NCBI GenBank assembly: GCA_030432695.1
Contig: JAUILN010000001.1
Coordinates: 868,001-932,000 of the forward strand
Direction of reading: 5' to 3'
DNA length: 64,000 nt
Source of the DNA: a bacterium
GTDB lineage: Bacteria; Planctomycetota; UBA1135; UBA2386
Of the stretch, positions 27,421 to 36,959 are shown in pieces. A program made the position numbers and the translations under genes. Numbering within the stretch: position 1 is the first letter of the stretch; each line of letters begins with the position of its first letter. The notes under the pieces are model-generated. The model was not told where the DNA came from. It saw only the letters and a program-made list of their open reading frames with translations, and did not search any database.

Positions 27421-29625
27421 TCAGTCGAGGCCGGAGCGGAAGGTCAGCCCATGGCTGGCCTCGAAACGCGCGTAGAGGCCGTAGCCGCCCAGGTAGTTCT
27501 CGACCTTGATCAACAGCAGCTGCGCGCCCGCGCGAAGCTTCACCGGCACGCGGTCCTGATCGCGGCCCGCACCGCGCAGCACCTTCACGCGATGGACCTC
27601 GCGGCCGTCGAGGAACACCTGGGTCGCGTCGTCGGTGCCCAGCACCAGCACCGCGTCCTGGTCGCGCGGTGACTCGACCACCGTCGCGGCGTAGCCGACC
27701 ACGTGGTCGCGGGGTGTGAAGCACGGCATCAGGTCGAGGTAGCCGGTCCAGCCGGGTGTCGGCGCCGGGAACCAGCCACGTGGACCGTCGCCTTCGACCG
27801 CGTAGCGAGCCTCGACCGACGCATCCTGCTCCGGCCCGAAGACCTCGTCGACACCTGCACGTTCTCGCGAGGGCCGGAACGGTCCGGCGAGGCGCCAGCT
27901 GCGGATCGCGTCGAGCCAGGGTTCGACCCGCACGCTCGTCACGCGCGCGGCGAAGTCCGCGGAGTCCAGCCGAAGCTCGCGGTGCTCGGGGTCGGGGAGC
28001 ATGACCTCGCGTTGCTCGTCTCCGGCGTCGAACACCACGCGCAGCGGTGCATGGCCGTCGAGCGGCTGCAATTCCGGGAGTGCGGGCCAGGGAATCGATC
28101 CCGTGGCGTCGCGGCCGGCGAACATCCGTCGGGGAGCGACCTCGACCGCCTGGGGTTTGGCCTGGGGGAGGGCCCAGGCGCGCCGGAACTCGTCATCGGG
28201 CGCGGGCGGCGTCGGACCGTCGTGCTGGTACCAGAACACCAGTGCGCGGTACTCGGAGCCCGGTGCGTCGTTGGCGCCACCGTGCTCGGTGGTCCAGTGG
28301 ATCGAGCGGTCGAATCGCACCGGGTCGGCGATGCGGAAGCGCGCCATCGAGACCAGGCTCCGCACCGGGTCGAGGCACGAGACCGCCACGAAGGGCGAAC
28401 CGAAGGGGCCGCCGCGGAAGTACCAGGCCCCGCCGATGTCGTCCTCGGTCCCGGTGCCGCGGTGAGCATGTTCGAGGTCGCCGTCGACGATCAGCAGCTC
28501 GTCGCCTTCGAGGAAGGTGAGTGCCTGCGCCGGAGCCCCGGCGCAGTCGAACACCGCGCCCACCAGGTGGCCCGTGCAGCCCCGCAACGAGAGGAGTTCG
28601 AACGGCACGCCGGGCCGATTCACCGCGCGCACCGGACGCGCGTGCAGCAGGCCGCGGCGCCGCGCCTGCTGGTCCGAGAGCGGGTGTGCCGCACAGGCGA
28701 GCGTGGCCTGCGCGATCTCCGGAGCGATGCCGGTCACGCCGAGCGGCCGGAGCCGGAAGTCGATCCGCTGGCGGAACGGCATGCGCAGCGCGAGATGCCG
28801 CGTGGTGCCGGTCGCGTAGACCACGTCCGTCTCGAGCCCCTCTGCATCGAAGCCGACTCCGAACAGCATTCCGCAGGGCGCGCTGATCGTGGGGCGGTCC
28901 TGGCCATCGACGTGGACGTCGAGCCAGGTTTCGTGGGTGAGGGTCCGCGTCCAGCCGGCTGGTCCCGGATCGAACGCCAGATCGTGGACTTCGCCAGGAG
29001 CTTCCGTGATCGACAGGAGCGGACGGTCCCCGGTGGCGGCACCGAGCCATTCGATCGTCTTGATCTCGCAGCGAGGTGGCTCGAGGTTCCTCACCGGCCG
29101 GCGCGACGCGGCTGCTGCCTGCTGCGGCTCGAAGCTCCGGGGTTCCGGGCCGAGCGCGGTGTGGATCTGGTAGTAGGTCCGTTCGAAGTCCGGGTCGTCG
29201 ACGACTACCCGGAGCGAGGTCCGGAACGGGATCGGCAGGTAGCTGACGAAGCCGCCGCCGAGCGGTCCGCAGAGCGGCCCGGTGAACGGCGCGTGCTGTC
29301 CGGACAGCAGCTCCGCGAACGGTCCGTCCCAGACCGCCTCGCCGTCGACCTCGATCGTGAGGTGGCCTGAGGGATTCGCCGACCAGATCCGGGTGATCCG
29401 CCCCGGGCCGGTCTCCTCGGCGAGGAGATGGCGGTCTTCGCCGAGGCTGGCGATGGCGTGGCCGTGGTCGACGTTGCCGCCGTTCCGCTCGAAGGAGGTA
29501 TGCGCGTGGGCCCTGTGCGACCGGGCTAGCGGCAGTTCGGCCAACCGAGACGCTTCCGGCGCCTGGCAGCCGGGGAGAAGGCCAGCGACCAAGCCGAAGG
29601 GGGCGCAGCCAACCAGGAAGCGCAT
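27421..29625 (-). CDS. DUF2961 / GH172-type lipoprotein
   Basis: 734 aa from the ATG at 29625; codons further upstream run through tRNA-Cys and are not used. The N-terminus is a lipoprotein signal with lipobox LLPGC. The DUF2961 (GH172) core shows GPGRITRIWSANP, FVSYLPIPFRTSLRV, TGTEDDIGGAWYFRG and the SMARFRIADPVRF...TTEHGG block. Characterised GH172 enzymes act on fructofuranosides and arabinofuranosides; the substrate here is unknown. The last part (about 590-734) is a separate beta domain, GTDDATQVFLDGREV, typical of PA14-like or NPCBM-like sugar-binding modules. Confidence 0.8.
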   Translation of the reverse strand: MRFLVGCAPFGLVAGLLPGCQAPEASRLAELPLARSHRAHAHTSFERNGGNVDHGHAIASLGEDRHLLAEETGPGRITRIWSANPSGHLTIEVDGEAVWDGPFAELLSGQHAPFTGPLCGPLGGGFVSYLPIPFRTSLRVVVDDPDFERTYYQIHTALGPEPRSFEPQQAAAASRRPVRNLEPPRCEIKTIEWLGAATGDRPLLSITEAPGEVHDLAFDPGPAGWTRTLTHETWLDVHVDGQDRPTISAPCGMLFGVGFDAEGLETDVVYATGTTRHLALRMPFRQRIDFRLRPLGVTGIAPEIAQATLACAAHPLSDQQARRRGLLHARPVRAVNRPGVPFELLSLRGCTGHLVGAVFDCAGAPAQALTFLEGDELLIVDGDLEHAHRGTGTEDDIGGAWYFRGGPFGSPFVAVSCLDPVRSLVSMARFRIADPVRFDRSIHWTTEHGGANDAPGSEYRALVFWYQHDGPTPPAPDDEFRRAWALPQAKPQAVEVAPRRMFAGRDATGSIPWPALPELQPLDGHAPLRVVFDAGDEQREVMLPDPEHRELRLDSADFAARVTSVRVEPWLDAIRSWRLAGPFRPSRERAGVDEVFGPEQDASVEARYAVEGDGPRGWFPAPTPGWTGYLDLMPCFTPRDHVVGYAATVVESPRDQDAVLVLGTDDATQVFLDGREVHRVKVLRGAGRDQDRVPVKLRAGAQLLLIKVENYLGGYGLYARFEASHGLTFRSGLD

Positions 29626-29703
29626 CGCGGCATCGGAGCCGGGTGCAGCGCTTCTGGCAAGAGCTGGGGGCGCGCGGCGAGGCGAAGGGCGCGTCCGAAG
29701 CGA

Positions 29704-29774
29704 AGGTGACGGCGGGAATCGAACCCACGTACACGGATTTGCAATCCGTTGCCTAACCACTCGGCCACGTCACC
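29704..29774 (-). tRNA. tRNA-Cys (anticodon GCA)
   Basis: On the minus strand the acceptor GGTGACG pairs with CGTCACC, discriminator T as is usual for tRNA-Cys. Anticodon stem ACGGA/TCCGT encloses TTGCAAA, anticodon GCA. The T-arm has GTTCGATTC. Length 71 nt; CCA is not encoded. Confidence 0.95.
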
Positions 29775-29788
29775 CCGAGGGGCGCGGA

Positions 29789-29817
29789 ACCGTAGCGACC
29801 AACGGCCTTTCGATCAA
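29789..29817 (-). promoter_or_regulatory. sigma70-like promoter of tRNA-Cys
   Basis: On the minus strand TTGATC (complement of 29812-29817) is followed after 17 nt by TACGGT (complement of 29789-29794), which ends 14 nt before the tRNA. Spacing and position are what is expected for a housekeeping promoter. Confidence 0.5.
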
Positions 29818-29921
29818 GGCACGAGGCGGATCCTGGAGCCCGGCCGGTCCGATGAGGCCGGTTTTCGCTCGGCACGACCCTGGCGGTGGGAGCGCCGAAC
29901 CGGCATCCTGCTCCCGCTCAA

Positions 29922-30164
29922 ATGGCACCCCTCAAGAAGCAGATCCAGTTCGAGTTCGAACACGAGCTCGTCCGGCAGCCCCTGGTCTACCAGGTGATGC
30001 GGAAGTTCGACGTGGTGATCAACATCCGCGCGGCCCAGGTCAAGGAAGAGGGCGGCTTCATGGCGATCGACCTCGAAGGTGACTCGGAGGAGATCGAGCG
30101 GGTGCTGACCTTCCTGCGCGACGAGGGCGCGAAGGTCACCGAGGAAGCGCCGACCGAAGGCTGA
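29922..30164 (+). CDS. stand-alone NIL-domain protein
   Basis: 80 aa from the ATG at 29922. The fold matches the NIL domain, a ferredoxin-like module found at the C-terminus of methionine importer ATPases (MetN): QPLVYQVMRKFDVVINIRAAQ, then GGFMAIDLEGD and a final helix EIERVLTFLRDEGAKV. Free NIL proteins occur elsewhere and are thought to sense sulfur amino acids or carry iron-sulfur partners. Here no ABC transporter is adjacent, so its role is open. Confidence 0.8.
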   Translation: MAPLKKQIQFEFEHELVRQPLVYQVMRKFDVVINIRAAQVKEEGGFMAIDLEGDSEEIERVLTFLRDEGAKVTEEAPTEG

Positions 30165-30194
30165 TCGCTGGGCCGAGCGTTCTCTGAGAAGAGT

Positions 30195-30223
30195 CGGGAC
30201 GAGGAGAGCCGGGACGAGGAGAG
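30195..30223 (+). repeat. 15-bp tandem duplication in a spacer
   Basis: The unit CGGGACGAGGAGAG occurs at 30195-30208 and again at 30210-30223, separated by one base, in the spacer before the gamma-glutamyltransferase gene. It may be replication slippage or a purine-rich leader element. Confidence 0.7.
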
Positions 30224-30304
30224 AGAGTGCGCGATGCGCGCGCGGCGCTGCGGCGATCGGTACGCTGCGCGGACCGTGGACGACGACTTCGTTCCCGCCC
30301 GATC

Positions 30305-32044
30305 ATGCGTACCTCCCGCCTGTTGCTCGCCGCCCTCGCGACGTTCTCCGCCGCCTTCACCGTGGATGGCCTGGCCGCCCACGACCGCCCGCGCGCTCCG
30401 GGACGGGTCGGCCCTCCGGTCCCCAACGATCTGCTGGCCCGCGGCCGCTCCGGGTGTGTGGTCTGCGCCGAACCCCAGGCCGCCCACGTCGGCCTGCAGG
30501 TCCTGAAGGACGGCGGCAACGCGGTCGACGCCGCGGTCGCCACGGCGCTGGCCCTGGCGGTGACCCATCCGTCGGCCGGCAACCTGGGCGGCGGCGGCTT
30601 CATGGTCATCCGAATGGCCGACGGCCGCACCGCGGCGCTCGACTTCCGCGAGGAGGCACCGTCGCGGGCCCACCGTGACATGTATCTGCAGGAAGATGGC
30701 TCGGTCCATCCCGACAAGTCGCTCTGGGGGTCGTTGGCCGGCGGCGTGCCGGGCAGCCCGGCGGGACTGGAGCACGCGCGCGCGAAGTTCGGCACCCGAC
30801 CGCTGCAGATGCTCGCCGCCCCGGCGATCCGGTTGGCCCGCGATGGCTTCGAGGTCGACCACTTCCTGGCGCGCGGCCTCGCGGCGAAGCGGCGCATCTT
30901 CGAGCGCTTCCCGACCACGCAGCGGATCTTCTACCGCAACGGCGCGCCGTTGCGGCAGGGTGAGAAGCTGGTCCAGGCCGATCTCGCGGCGACGCTGGAG
31001 CGCTTCGCGGCGCGCGGCTTCGAGGGCTTCTACAAGGGCGAGACCGCGCAGCGCTTCGCGGCCCACCAGGCGGCGACGGGTGGCCTGATCACCACCAAGG
31101 ACCTCGCGGCGTACCGGGTCCAGGAGCGCGAGGTCCTGCGCACCGACTACCGCGGCCTCGAAGTGATCGCGATGCCGCCGGTCTCCTCGGGCGGAGTGGC
31201 GCTGCTGCAGATGCTCGAACTCCTCGAGCCCTACGATCTCCGCGACAGCGGCTATGGCTCGGCGCGCTCGATCCACTTGCTGAGCGAGGCGATGCGCCGC
31301 GCCTACGCCGACCGCGCCCGCTGGCTCGGCGATCCCGACCACTTCGACGTGCCGGTCGAGGGCCTGCTGGATGCCGAGTACCTGGCGAAGCGGCGCGCCT
31401 CGATCCGTCTCGACCGGGTCTCCGAGGTCGACATGGGCCTGCCACCGGGAGCACCCGAGGGCGAGGACACCACCCACTTCTCGGTGGTCGACGCGGCTGG
31501 CAACGCGGTGTCCTGCACCACCACCATCAACTCGAGTTACGGCGCCGGTATCGTGGTCGACGGCTGCGGCTTCTTCCTGAACAACGAGATGGACGACTTC
31601 TCGGCCAAGCCGGGGGTCCCCAACCAATTCGGCCTGATCGGCTACGAGGCCAACTCGATCGAGCCCGGCAAGCGTCCGCTGTCGTCGATGACCCCGATCC
31701 TGGTCACCGAGGACGACCAGATCCGCTACGTTCTCGGTTCGCCCGGCGGCGGACGGATCATCAACACCGTGCTGCAGGTGTTCCTGAACCTCGCCGAGCA
31801 TCGGATGCCGCTCGACGACGCGGTGGCGGCGCCGCGGATCCACCACCAGTGGAAGCCCGAGACGCTGTTCTGGGAGCGCAACGCGCTGAACCCCGACAGC
31901 CAACGCATCCTGGAGCGGATGGGGCACGTGTTCGCCGACGGTCCGAGCGGCATCGGTCGCTGTCAGGCGATCGAGGTCACGCGGAGCGGCGAGCGGATCG
32001 GGGCGGCCGACCCGCGGTCGGGCGGTGCGGCGGTCGCTTGGTGA
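30305..32044 (+). CDS. ggt: gamma-glutamyltransferase
   Basis: 579 aa with a signal peptide (about 1-24), so periplasmic. It hydrolyses glutathione and other gamma-glutamyl compounds and matures by autocleavage in front of the catalytic threonine, here T389 in DTTHFSVVD. Other family marks: GGNAVDAAVATALAL, NLGGGGFMVI, FFLNNEMDDF and SSMTPILV. The usual GSPGG loop is present as LGSPGGGRI. The start is the ATG at 30305 without a strong ribosome site. Confidence 0.95.
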   Translation: MRTSRLLLAALATFSAAFTVDGLAAHDRPRAPGRVGPPVPNDLLARGRSGCVVCAEPQAAHVGLQVLKDGGNAVDAAVATALALAVTHPSAGNLGGGGFMVIRMADGRTAALDFREEAPSRAHRDMYLQEDGSVHPDKSLWGSLAGGVPGSPAGLEHARAKFGTRPLQMLAAPAIRLARDGFEVDHFLARGLAAKRRIFERFPTTQRIFYRNGAPLRQGEKLVQADLAATLERFAARGFEGFYKGETAQRFAAHQAATGGLITTKDLAAYRVQEREVLRTDYRGLEVIAMPPVSSGGVALLQMLELLEPYDLRDSGYGSARSIHLLSEAMRRAYADRARWLGDPDHFDVPVEGLLDAEYLAKRRASIRLDRVSEVDMGLPPGAPEGEDTTHFSVVDAAGNAVSCTTTINSSYGAGIVVDGCGFFLNNEMDDFSAKPGVPNQFGLIGYEANSIEPGKRPLSSMTPILVTEDDQIRYVLGSPGGGRIINTVLQVFLNLAEHRMPLDDAVAAPRIHHQWKPETLFWERNALNPDSQRILERMGHVFADGPSGIGRCQAIEVTRSGERIGAADPRSGGAAVAW

Positions 32045-32059
32045 GCGGTCGGGAACCGC
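32045..32059 (+). terminator. weak hairpin between convergent genes
   Basis: GCGGT (32045-32049) and ACCGC (32055-32059) form a 5-bp stem immediately after the ggt stop codon. No T-run follows. It is a candidate terminator only because of its position between two converging genes. Confidence 0.25.
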
Positions 32060-32065
32060 CTCGCC

Positions 32066-33481
32066 TCAGCCGTAGAGTTCGTGCACCACGCGCCCGTGCA
32101 CGTCGGTGAGCCGGTAGTCGCGGCCTTGGCTGCGGAAGGTGAACCGCTCGTGGTCGATGCCCAGCTGGTCGAGGAGGGTCGCGTTCAGGTCATGGACGTG
32201 GACCACGCCGTCGACGCCGCGGAAGCCGAAGTCGTCGGTGGTGCCGTGGTGCAGGCCCGGCGCGAAGTCGCCGCCGGCGATCCACATGCTGAACGCGGTG
32301 CGCTGGTGGTCGCGGCCGAGCATGCCGGCGCTGCGCGGGCCCTGCAGCATCGGCGTGCGGCCGAACTCGCCGCCGAACAGCACCAGGGTCTCCGCCAGCA
32401 GGCCGCGGCGCTCGAGGTCGAGGACCAGCGCCGCGGCACCGCGGTCGACCTCCCGGGCCCGCTGCGGCAGGTTGGTGAACAGGTTCTGGTCGCTGGCCCC
32501 GCCGTGGTGGTCCCAGCCGCCGTGGACCAGCTGCACGAAGCGGCAGCCGCGTTCGACCAGCCGGCGCGCCAGCAGGCAATTGGCGCCGAAGGACCGTTGG
32601 CCGGGCACCGCGCCATAGAGTTCGAGCGTCGTCGGATCCTCGCTGCCGAGGTCGGTGAGCTCCGGGACCGAGCGCTGCATCCGGAACGCCAGTTCCGCGG
32701 CGGCGATCCGCGCGTCGGCGTCCGGGTCGCCGGTGACGGCGAGGCGGCCGCGGTCGAGGTCGCGCTGGGCCGCGAGGGCGGCGCGGCGGGCGGCGCGTGG
32801 CAGTCCCGCCGGATCCTCCAGGAACAGCACCGGCTCGCCGTCTGCCCGCAGCGCCACTCCCTGGTGGCGCGATGGCAGGAAGCCGCTCTGCCAGCACGCG
32901 GTGCCGCAGCGGCCGGCCTTGCCCGAGGCGAGCACCACGTAGGCCGGCAGGTCGTCGGCCAGTCGACCGAGTCCCCAGTCGAGCCAGGCACCGAGCGTGG
33001 GGCGACCCGGCCGCGGCGAGCCGGTGTGCAGCAGCATCTGCGCCGGCACGTGGTTGACCACGTCGGTCTCCAGCGCGTGCAACCAGGTGACCTTGTCGAC
33101 GATGCGGCGGTGGTGGGGCAGCAGGTCGGACAGCCAGGTGCCGTGGCGACCGTGGCGCGCCTTCGGCCAGGGCGACGCCAACAGCGTCGCGTCGGTGCCG
33201 TCGCCGAGGAAGGCGAAGTGCTCGCCACGCAGCAGTTCGGCTGGCGGCACCTCGCCGTCGTGGCGGTCGAGCAGCGGCTTGTGCTCGAACAGGTCGAGTT
33301 GGCTCGGCGCGCCGATCATGCCGAGCTGGATCACCGAGCGGATCCGGGGGCGGTGGTGAGGGACCGGAGCCGGATCACCGTCGACGCCCAGCAGGCGCGC
33401 ACAGGCCAGTCCGCCGAGGCCCAGGACGGGCGTCGCCAGGACCGCACGGCGGGTCGGGTGTTCCGATGGTCGGGCGTTCAA
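32066..33481 (-). CDS. DUF1501 family exported protein (sulfatase-like)
   Basis: 471 aa from a TTG at 33481 that overlaps the stop of the preceding DUF1553 gene (TTGA), implying translational coupling. The N-terminus TRRAVLATPVLGLGGLACARLLG is Tat-signal-like. DUF1501 belongs to the alkaline-phosphatase/sulfatase superfamily and keeps GRTP near LFGGEFGRTPML, HVHDLNATLLDQLGID and the LTDVHGRVV end. DUF1501 genes are typically the second member of a pair with DUF1549/DUF1553 genes in planctomycetes. The substrate is unknown. Confidence 0.85.
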   Translation of the reverse strand: MNARPSEHPTRRAVLATPVLGLGGLACARLLGVDGDPAPVPHHRPRIRSVIQLGMIGAPSQLDLFEHKPLLDRHDGEVPPAELLRGEHFAFLGDGTDATLLASPWPKARHGRHGTWLSDLLPHHRRIVDKVTWLHALETDVVNHVPAQMLLHTGSPRPGRPTLGAWLDWGLGRLADDLPAYVVLASGKAGRCGTACWQSGFLPSRHQGVALRADGEPVLFLEDPAGLPRAARRAALAAQRDLDRGRLAVTGDPDADARIAAAELAFRMQRSVPELTDLGSEDPTTLELYGAVPGQRSFGANCLLARRLVERGCRFVQLVHGGWDHHGGASDQNLFTNLPQRAREVDRGAAALVLDLERRGLLAETLVLFGGEFGRTPMLQGPRSAGMLGRDHQRTAFSMWIAGGDFAPGLHHGTTDDFGFRGVDGVVHVHDLNATLLDQLGIDHERFTFRSQGRDYRLTDVHGRVVHELYG

Positions 33482-36156
33482 TGCTGGCTCAGGGTCTCGT
33501 GGAGGGTCAGCAGGGTCTGCGCCACCAGGATCCAGGCGGCGAGTTGGTCCGACGATGCCATGTCGGGGACCAACTGGCCGGCGGATCGGCAGTAGGTCGT
33601 GCCGCTGCCGGCTTCCGCCGCGAACTCGTGACGGGCGGAGTCCAGGAGTTCGAGCAAGCGGTCCCGCTCGCCGGGAGTCGGTTCCCTGGCGGTGCACAGG
33701 CGATGTCCGATCACGACCGCTCGGGCCGGATCCTCGCGCAGCGCGAAGAGCCGCCGGCCGAGGCCGCCCGCCGCCTCGAGGAAGGCCGCGTCGTTCCACA
33801 GTGCCAGGGTCTGCAGTGGCGTGATGGTCCGCGATCGCTCCGCGACGCAGATCTCACGGCGGGGACCGTCGAACAGCGCGAAGGTCGGGTAGGGCGCGGT
33901 GCGACGGAGATAGACGTAGAGACCGCGGCGATGGCGCGCCGGAGCGGGGGCCGTCTGCCAGCGGTCGGCGAGGTCATGGAAGCCGAAGCTCTGCTCCCAG
34001 ATTCCGGGCGGCTGCGGTGGCATCACGCTCGGTCCGCCGACCTGCTGGTGCAGGAGGCCTGCGGTCTGCAGGCCGAGATCGCGGATCGTCTCGTAGCGGA
34101 TGCGGAAGCGCGGACCTCGCGACAGCAGGCGGTTGTGCGGATCGAGCGCGGCCTGCTCGGCGGTGACCCGACTGTCCTGCTGCCACGTGGCGGACCTGAC
34201 GATCAGCCGGTGCAACGCCTTCACCGACCAGTCGTGTTCGACGAACCAGCCGGCGAGGAAATCGAGCAGCTCGGGGTGACTCGGTGCGCTCCCGGCCTTC
34301 CCGAAGTCGTCGGGGGTGTCGATCAGCCCACGGCCGAAGTGCTGGGCCCAGATCCGATTGACCACCACCCGCGCGGTGCGCGGCGCGGCGGGGCCGACCA
34401 GCCACCGTGCCAGGCCGAGGCGGTTGGCTGGCAGCTCCGCGGGAAAGGCTGGCAGCGAAACCGGCGTGCCCGGGGTGACGATCTCGCCGGGTCGGGTCCA
34501 GTCGCCGCGCTCGAGCACACGGGTGAGGCGTGGTTCGTCGAGTTCGCGGAGCACCGGTGCACCGGCGAGGGCGAAGGACTCGCGTCGCAGCTCCAGGGCG
34601 CGCAGTCCGGCGCGGGTGGTCGCGAACTCGTCGGCACGCGCGCGCCACCAGCGGTCGAGCGCGCGACGCTCCGCTTGGGTGGCGCCGTCGCCGCGAGCCA
34701 GGCCGGCACGCACGTCGACCGGCCACGGGCCGTCGGCCAGTTCGACGCGGAGGGTACGCGGTGCGGCGTGCGAGACCTTCACCAACAGCTCGTTCCGGCC
34801 CGGTCTGAGGCGCAGGGCGCGTGGCTCTGGCCAGCCGGACGCGGCGCCGACCTCCTGGTCGAGGACGGGACCACCGTTCCACCACACCTGCAGGCCGGGG
34901 ACGGTGCCAGGTCGGTCGGTGGCAGGTCCGTCGGCGGCCTGGACGTTCAGGGTCAGGTCGCGGGGCTCGCCGACCTCGACTGCACGGAACAGGTAGCTCG
35001 CAGCGCCCTCGCCACCGAGTTCGAGCGCACCGTCGGCGGTGACGGGGGCCGGATGCCAGCGCTGCCCGGCGACCGCGCGGTCGAGGCGGACCCCGCGCTC
35101 CGGACCGAAGCGTCGCGAGTGGGCGCTCGCGGCCTTGCCGGTGACCAACGGGCCGAGCTCCATCCAGCCGCTCTCGAAACGCAGCGGGTCGGCGTCCCGC
35201 GCGGCGAGCTCGTCGCGCTGGGCGGCGCACCAGTCCGAGAAGGCCGCGCGGATGCTGGCGTCGTCGCGCGCGTACTCCCGCCGCAGCGTCGCCGCTTCCC
35301 GGTCGAGCGCGGCGAACGCCTCGCGCTGCTCGGGAAGGGGCCAGGGGACCGTCGGTTCCAGCGAGACGCCGTCGTCCTCGGTCGAGTCGAAGAAGGCCGC
35401 GAAGCGGTAGTACTCGCGCTGGGTGATCGGGTCGTTGGGATGGTCGTGGCACTGCGCGCAGTCCAGCGTCAGTGCCAGCCAGGTCCGGGCGGTCGCGTCG
35501 ACCCGGTCCTTCACCGCCACCACCCGGAACTCCTCCGCGTCGACCCCTCCCTCGTCGTTGAGCATCGCGTTGCGGTGGAAGCCGGTGGCGATGAGGTCCT
35601 CGGGGGTGGGATCGGGCAGCAGGTCGCCGGCCAACTGCCGCACCGTGAACTCGTCGAACGGCATGTCGCGCTGGAAGGCGTCGATCACCCAGTCGCGCCA
35701 CGGCCAGGCGTCCCGCGGCCGGTCCTTCTCGTAGCCGTTGGTGTCGGCGTAGCGGGCGAGATCGAGCCAACCGACGGCCTGGTGTTCGCCGTAGCCCGGC
35801 GACTCCAGCAGGCGGTCGACGGCCCGCTCGAAGGCTGTCGGGTCGGAGTCGGCGAGGAAGGCGTCGAGCTCTTCGAGGGTCGGCGGGAGGCCGGTGAGCG
35901 CCAGGCTCGCGCGACGCAACAGGGTGCTGCGGTCGGCGCGGGGCGCAGGCTCCAGGCCCGAGTCGGCGAGCCGGAACGCGACCATCGCATCCACCCGGCC
36001 CGCGGCGGGTCCGGGAGTGTCCAGGGGACGCCCCTGTGCCGGTGCCGCGGACGGCAGAAGGGCGATGGCGAGGAGTCCGGTCAGCGCGCACGCGCGGGGT
36101 TGCACGCCACCGAGGTTGACCCGCGTCGCGGCGATCGTCAACGCCCGTCGCGGCAT
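33478..36156 (-). CDS. DUF1549 (PSCyt2) / DUF1553 (PSD1) exported protein without PSCyt1
   Basis: 892 aa from the ATG at 36156; a GTG at 36183 is possible. After a signal peptide (LLAIALLPSAAPAQG) comes DUF1549 (LTGLPPTLEELDAFLAD, GWLDLARYADTNGYEKD, CAQCHDHPNDPITQREYY), a jelly-roll-like middle and DUF1553 (NRIWAQHFGRGLIDTPDDFG, HPELLDFLAGWFVEH, RSRTITPLQTLALWND). The N-terminal heme domain PSCyt1 seen in the larger homologue at 42069 is absent; only the internal CAQCH remains. First gene of the pair with the DUF1501 protein. Confidence 0.85.
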   Translation of the reverse strand: MPRRALTIAATRVNLGGVQPRACALTGLLAIALLPSAAPAQGRPLDTPGPAAGRVDAMVAFRLADSGLEPAPRADRSTLLRRASLALTGLPPTLEELDAFLADSDPTAFERAVDRLLESPGYGEHQAVGWLDLARYADTNGYEKDRPRDAWPWRDWVIDAFQRDMPFDEFTVRQLAGDLLPDPTPEDLIATGFHRNAMLNDEGGVDAEEFRVVAVKDRVDATARTWLALTLDCAQCHDHPNDPITQREYYRFAAFFDSTEDDGVSLEPTVPWPLPEQREAFAALDREAATLRREYARDDASIRAAFSDWCAAQRDELAARDADPLRFESGWMELGPLVTGKAASAHSRRFGPERGVRLDRAVAGQRWHPAPVTADGALELGGEGAASYLFRAVEVGEPRDLTLNVQAADGPATDRPGTVPGLQVWWNGGPVLDQEVGAASGWPEPRALRLRPGRNELLVKVSHAAPRTLRVELADGPWPVDVRAGLARGDGATQAERRALDRWWRARADEFATTRAGLRALELRRESFALAGAPVLRELDEPRLTRVLERGDWTRPGEIVTPGTPVSLPAFPAELPANRLGLARWLVGPAAPRTARVVVNRIWAQHFGRGLIDTPDDFGKAGSAPSHPELLDFLAGWFVEHDWSVKALHRLIVRSATWQQDSRVTAEQAALDPHNRLLSRGPRFRIRYETIRDLGLQTAGLLHQQVGGPSVMPPQPPGIWEQSFGFHDLADRWQTAPAPARHRRGLYVYLRRTAPYPTFALFDGPRREICVAERSRTITPLQTLALWNDAAFLEAAGGLGRRLFALREDPARAVVIGHRLCTAREPTPGERDRLLELLDSARHEFAAEAGSGTTYCRSAGQLVPDMASSDQLAAWILVAQTLLTLHETLSQH

Positions 36157-36206
36157 CGGCAGCGGCTCGCCGTCGCATCCCACGGATCGCGCCCTATCGT
36201 GTCGGG

Positions 36207-36959
36207 GTGCGAGTCGCCCTCTACGTCACCTGCCTCGTCGACCAGGTCTGGCCCTCCGTCGGAGAGGCCGCGGTCCGCGTCCTGCGGAGCGCCGGTTGCG
36301 AGGTGGACTTCGATCCGCGCGCCACCTGCTGCGGTCAACCGGCCTACAACACCGGCTACCACGACCAGGCCAGACCCCAGGCGAGGCAGTGGATCGAGAG
36401 CTTCGAGCACTCGGGTGCCGAGTGGGCGGTGCTGCCCTCCGGATCGTGCGCGGCGATGGTGCACCACTATCCGCGGCTGTTCGAGCGCGGCGATCCGTGG
36501 CGCGGACGCGCCGAAGCGTTCGCCGAGCGCGCGAAGGAGCTCTGCGGCTTCCTGGTCGACGTGCTGGGAGTCGACGACCTGGGCGCGCGCTGTCCGGCAC
36601 GGGTCACCTGGCACGATGCCTGCCACGGCCTGCGCGAGCTGGGGTTGCGGGACGAGCCGCGCCGCCTGCTGGGCAAGGTCGCCGACCTCGAGCTGATCGA
36701 GATGGAGGGCGCCGACCAGTGCTGCGGCTTCGGCGGCACCTTCAGCGTGAAGTACCCCGAGCTCTCGACCGCGATCGTCGACCGGAAGTGCGAGAGCGTC
36801 GCCGCGACCGACGCGGACTACGTGGTCAGCGGGGACGTGAGCTGCCTGATGCAGATCGAAGGTCGGCTGCGCCGCATCGGTTCGACGACCCGGGCGGTGC
36901 ACGTGGCCGAGGTCCTCGCCGGGATGGTGCCGGCACGGCAGCAGGAGACGTCGGCATGA
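36207..36959 (+). CDS. lutA: lactate utilisation protein A (Fe-S, CCG domains)
   Basis: 250 aa from a GTG. Two cysteine-rich CCG modules: CCGQPAYNTG near residue 42 and CCGFGGTFSVKYPE near 172, with GSCAAMV and WHDACHGLRELG, the heterodisulfide-reductase-like pattern of LutA/YkgE. With LutB and LutC it oxidises L-lactate to pyruvate in the cytoplasm. The next gene overlaps its stop (ATGA, 36956-36959). Confidence 0.9.
   Translation: MRVALYVTCLVDQVWPSVGEAAVRVLRSAGCEVDFDPRATCCGQPAYNTGYHDQARPQARQWIESFEHSGAEWAVLPSGSCAAMVHHYPRLFERGDPWRGRAEAFAERAKELCGFLVDVLGVDDLGARCPARVTWHDACHGLRELGLRDEPRRLLGKVADLELIEMEGADQCCGFGGTFSVKYPELSTAIVDRKCESVAATDADYVVSGDVSCLMQIEGRLRRIGSTTRAVHVAEVLAGMVPARQQETSA

Noticed and set aside
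29626..29760. Upstream extension of the DUF2961 lipoprotein gene
   Set aside because: It runs through tRNA-Cys; the lipoprotein signal begins at 29625.
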